The notes under the pieces: generated by a model
Database searches by the model: none
What the model was told of the DNA's origin: nothing
Seen by the model: only the letters and a program-made list of their open reading frames with translations
In this document: in pieces, positions 62,101-64,000 of the stretch
How the letters are laid out: every line of letters begins with the position of its first letter
How positions within the stretch are numbered: the stretch's first letter is position 1
Assembly (NCBI GenBank): GCA_013335535.1
Contig: JAAXVL010000003.1
Location: 186,001-250,000, forward strand
DNA length: 64,000 bases
Direction: 5' to 3'
Origin: Azonexaceae bacterium
GTDB taxonomy: Bacteria; Pseudomonadota; Gammaproteobacteria; Burkholderiales; Rhodocyclaceae
Program-made: the position numbers and the translations under genes

Positions 62101-64000
62101 GATGAATTTCCAGTGGCCGGATGCCCCTCGCCGCCGGATCTAGCTGCCCGGAGTTCGGCTTCGAGGCGTTTCGCCTCGCTGATGTCGATGAAGGTAATGA
62201 CCACGCCATCGATCACGTTTTCGAGCGTCCGGTAGGGCATGATCCGGACGGTGTACCAGCAACCGTCGTTGCTGGTGATCTGCTTCTCGCAGAAGGCCAG
62301 TGTTCGCAAGACATTGCGGGCATCATTCTGCAATTCGAGGTAGTCAAGCTTATGGACGATATCGGCCAGCGGCCGGCCGATGTCGCTTTGAATGAACTTG
62401 AATATTTGCGTCGCCTGGCTCGTGAAACGGCGCACATGCAGCATGTTGTCGAGAAAAACCGTGGCAATGTCGGTGCTGTTGAGCAGGTTTTTCATGTCAT
62501 TGCTGGTCGCCGACCATTCATCGACTTTCGACTGGAGTTCGGCGTTAACCGTCTGCAACTCCTCGTTGAGGGACTGCATTTCCTCCTTGGAGGTGGTTAG
62601 TTCCTCGTTGGTCGACTGCAATTCCTCGTTCGTCGATTGCAACTCTTCGTTGGCTGATTTGAGTTCTTCGTGCGAACTCTGCATTTCCTCGCGAATGCGC
62701 TGAACCTCTTCTCTCGCCTTGTGCAGGGCTTGTTCGAGTTCGGCCACCCGGGCATCGGCAAGCTGCTTTCGCGAACTACGTTTGGGTTCCGGTTTTGCTG
62801 CGACGACGTCGGCGAAGACGATCATCGCCATGCCACGGAGTGGTGCGGGTTCTTCGATGGGGAAGACGGTCAGGTCGAGGCATTGTGTTTCACCGCTGTC
62901 CTCGATCGTCATATTTTTGACGACTACGGCCTCGGCGGTGCGCAGTGCCTTGGGCAGGGCGAGCATCAGTTCCTGGCGCAAGCCCTCGCGGGCCATGGCA
63001 TGAATGTTCCAGTTGGCCTTGCCGGCTGCTGGTTCCAGATATTTCCCGGTTCGCCCGTTGATGAAAAGGACGTCCCCGTCGGCGTTGGTCAGCACGGCGG
63101 CCGGTGAGAATTTCTGCAGCAGCAGTTGATCGGCCAGGGTTTGCAGATTGGCAGGTGGCATGGTCGGTGGCGTGATCAAAGTAGGGTTCGGGGAGTTGTC
63201 GGAATGGCGGGTCGGGAAGTCTACATCGATTGCTCTTTGCTTGGCTTCTTCCCGGCGATAGATTCGCGCTTTGGCTTCCAGCGGTGAAAATAGTTCGGCA
63301 AAGTTGCCGATGCTCTCGGCCGAACCGAGGAACAGGGTGCCACCGGGTTTCAGGCTGTAGTGAAAGAGTGGCAGCAACCTTTTTTGCAGGTCAGCGCCCA
63401 GATAAATCATCAGGTTCCTGCAGGTCAGAATATCCAGTCGGGTAAACGGCGGGTCCATCGTGACGTTGTGGGGGGCGAACACCACCATCTGTCGTATTTC
63501 CTGGCAGATCCGGAAGCGGCCATTGTCTTCAACGAAAAATCGTTCCAGGCGCTCAGGCGAAACGTCAGCTGCAATCGATGAGGGATAGCATCCCTGCCGT
63601 GCCTTGGCGATGGCATCCGGATCGAGGTCGGTAGCGAAAATCTGCAGCTCGATCCGGTTGGCGGGTTTGGCATGATCCATCGCCTCGCGGAAAATCATGG
63701 CCAGCGTATAGGCCTCTTCACCGCTGGAGCAGCCTGCCACCCATGCGCGCAGCATATTGTCGTGCGTTTTTGCACGAATCATCTTGGGTAGCACTTCTTC
63801 CTGCAGATAGGCCCAGGCGGCGGGGTCGCGAAAGAAACTGGTGACGCCGATCAGCAATTCCTTGAAGAGCAGGTCGACTTCTTGTGGATTGGTCTGGAGA
63901 AAAGCAACGTAATCGGCAATTCCACCATGCCGATGGACACCCATGCGACGCTCGATCCGCCGATAGATCGTACTTTTCTTGTAAAGCGAAAAATCGTGAC
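62097..64000 (-). CDS. CheR-type methyltransferase with coiled coil and PAS domains (partial)
   Basis: The gene enters from beyond the right edge; about 634 residues are visible. It begins inside the CheR N-terminal helix (HDFSLYKKSTIYRRIERRMG), then the methyltransferase core (RAWVAGCSSGEEAYTLAMIF, LQIFATDLDPDAIAKARQGC, LTCRNLMIYL). A heptad coiled coil (EELQSTNEELQSTNEELTTS) and two PAS-like domains follow. Related proteins fuse CheB, CheR and PAS parts and feed a histidine kinase, here the next gene, whose start overlaps this stop. A CheB domain may lie upstream outside the window. Confidence 0.9.
   Translation of the reverse strand, partial: HDFSLYKKSTIYRRIERRMGVHRHGGIADYVAFLQTNPQEVDLLFKELLIGVTSFFRDPAAWAYLQEEVLPKMIRAKTHDNMLRAWVAGCSSGEEAYTLAMIFREAMDHAKPANRIELQIFATDLDPDAIAKARQGCYPSSIAADVSPERLERFFVEDNGRFRICQEIRQMVVFAPHNVTMDPPFTRLDILTCRNLMIYLGADLQKRLLPLFHYSLKPGGTLFLGSAESIGNFAELFSPLEAKARIYRREEAKQRAIDVDFPTRHSDNSPNPTLITPPTMPPANLQTLADQLLLQKFSPAAVLTNADGDVLFINGRTGKYLEPAAGKANWNIHAMAREGLRQELMLALPKALRTAEAVVVKNMTIEDSGETQCLDLTVFPIEEPAPLRGMAMIVFADVVAAKPEPKRSSRKQLADARVAELEQALHKAREEVQRIREEMQSSHEELKSANEELQSTNEELQSTNEELTTSKEEMQSLNEELQTVNAELQSKVDEWSATSNDMKNLLNSTDIATVFLDNMLHVRRFTSQATQIFKFIQSDIGRPLADIVHKLDYLELQNDARNVLRTLAFCEKQITSNDGCWYTVRIMPYRTLENVIDGVVITFIDISEAKRLEAELRAARSGGEGHPATGNSS

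Overview
The window is about 64 kb of high-GC, gene-dense bacterial chromosome. The MgtA-type ATPase, EncFtn-like ferritin, HiPIP, Mla/Mce lipid transporter, PQQ sugar dehydrogenase, cyclic beta-glucan synthase and many PAS/GGDEF/EAL and hybrid-kinase proteins suggest a Gram-negative betaproteobacterium, perhaps Rhodocyclales (Dechloromonas/Azonexus-like). That placement is inferred from gene content; no rRNA is present. I saw no tRNA, rRNA, CRISPR array, transposase or phage gene.

Layout. 1-5.4 kb: end of a phospholipase A gene, a VIT-type transporter, a run of small envelope proteins, an ABC exporter and a collagen-like lipoprotein. 5.4-10.7 kb: phospholipase-D/cardiolipin synthase lipoprotein, DUF1328 peptide, degenerate-cyclase/FHA protein and Mg-type P-ATPase. 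10.8-14 kb: small stress proteins (collagen-like, BON, cupin) and a probable small RNA. 14-18.6 kb: PQQ sugar dehydrogenase, a three-gene minus operon headed by an NADPH-FMN reductase, and a cation/proton antiporter. 18.6-30.2 kb: two large divergent operons. One is CHRD-OsmC-lipoprotein-GapN-Gnd-Zwf-Pgl; the other is small protein-CbpA-CbpM-phosphoketolase-transaldolase. Together they form an NADPH-producing pentose-phosphate/phosphoketolase module tied to chaperones and peroxide defence. 30-34.5 kb: protease, PRC-barrel, CsbD, esterase, SYLF, BON. 34.6-38.2 kb: Mla/Mce lipid transporter with auxiliary lipoprotein. 38.7-43 kb: transglutaminase-like, Spy-like, hydrolase, HiPIP, lone CheB and J-domain protein. 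43.6-51.4 kb: CsbD-like, diguanylate cyclase, DUF3309/BON/coiled-coil operon, DUF883 - EncFtn-like ferritin - REC/PAS/GGDEF/EAL operon, BON lipoprotein. 51.5-60.3 kb: one 8.8-kb cyclic beta-1,2-glucan synthase gene. 60.3-64 kb: hybrid histidine kinase and CheR/PAS protein, running off the edge.

Two window-wide signals are not explained by the genes. First, a 20-bp imperfect palindrome (consensus TNTGTGCGCYRGCGAACAGA when read toward the gene) occurs at about 20 places, nearly all 50-155 bp upstream of a stress or envelope gene. It looks like the operator of one large regulon and also marks a probable small RNA at 13.3 kb. Second, a dispersed element of about 36-40 bp with core CCGGTTGACCGTG occurs ten times, half of them inside genes, in more than one reading frame and on both strands.
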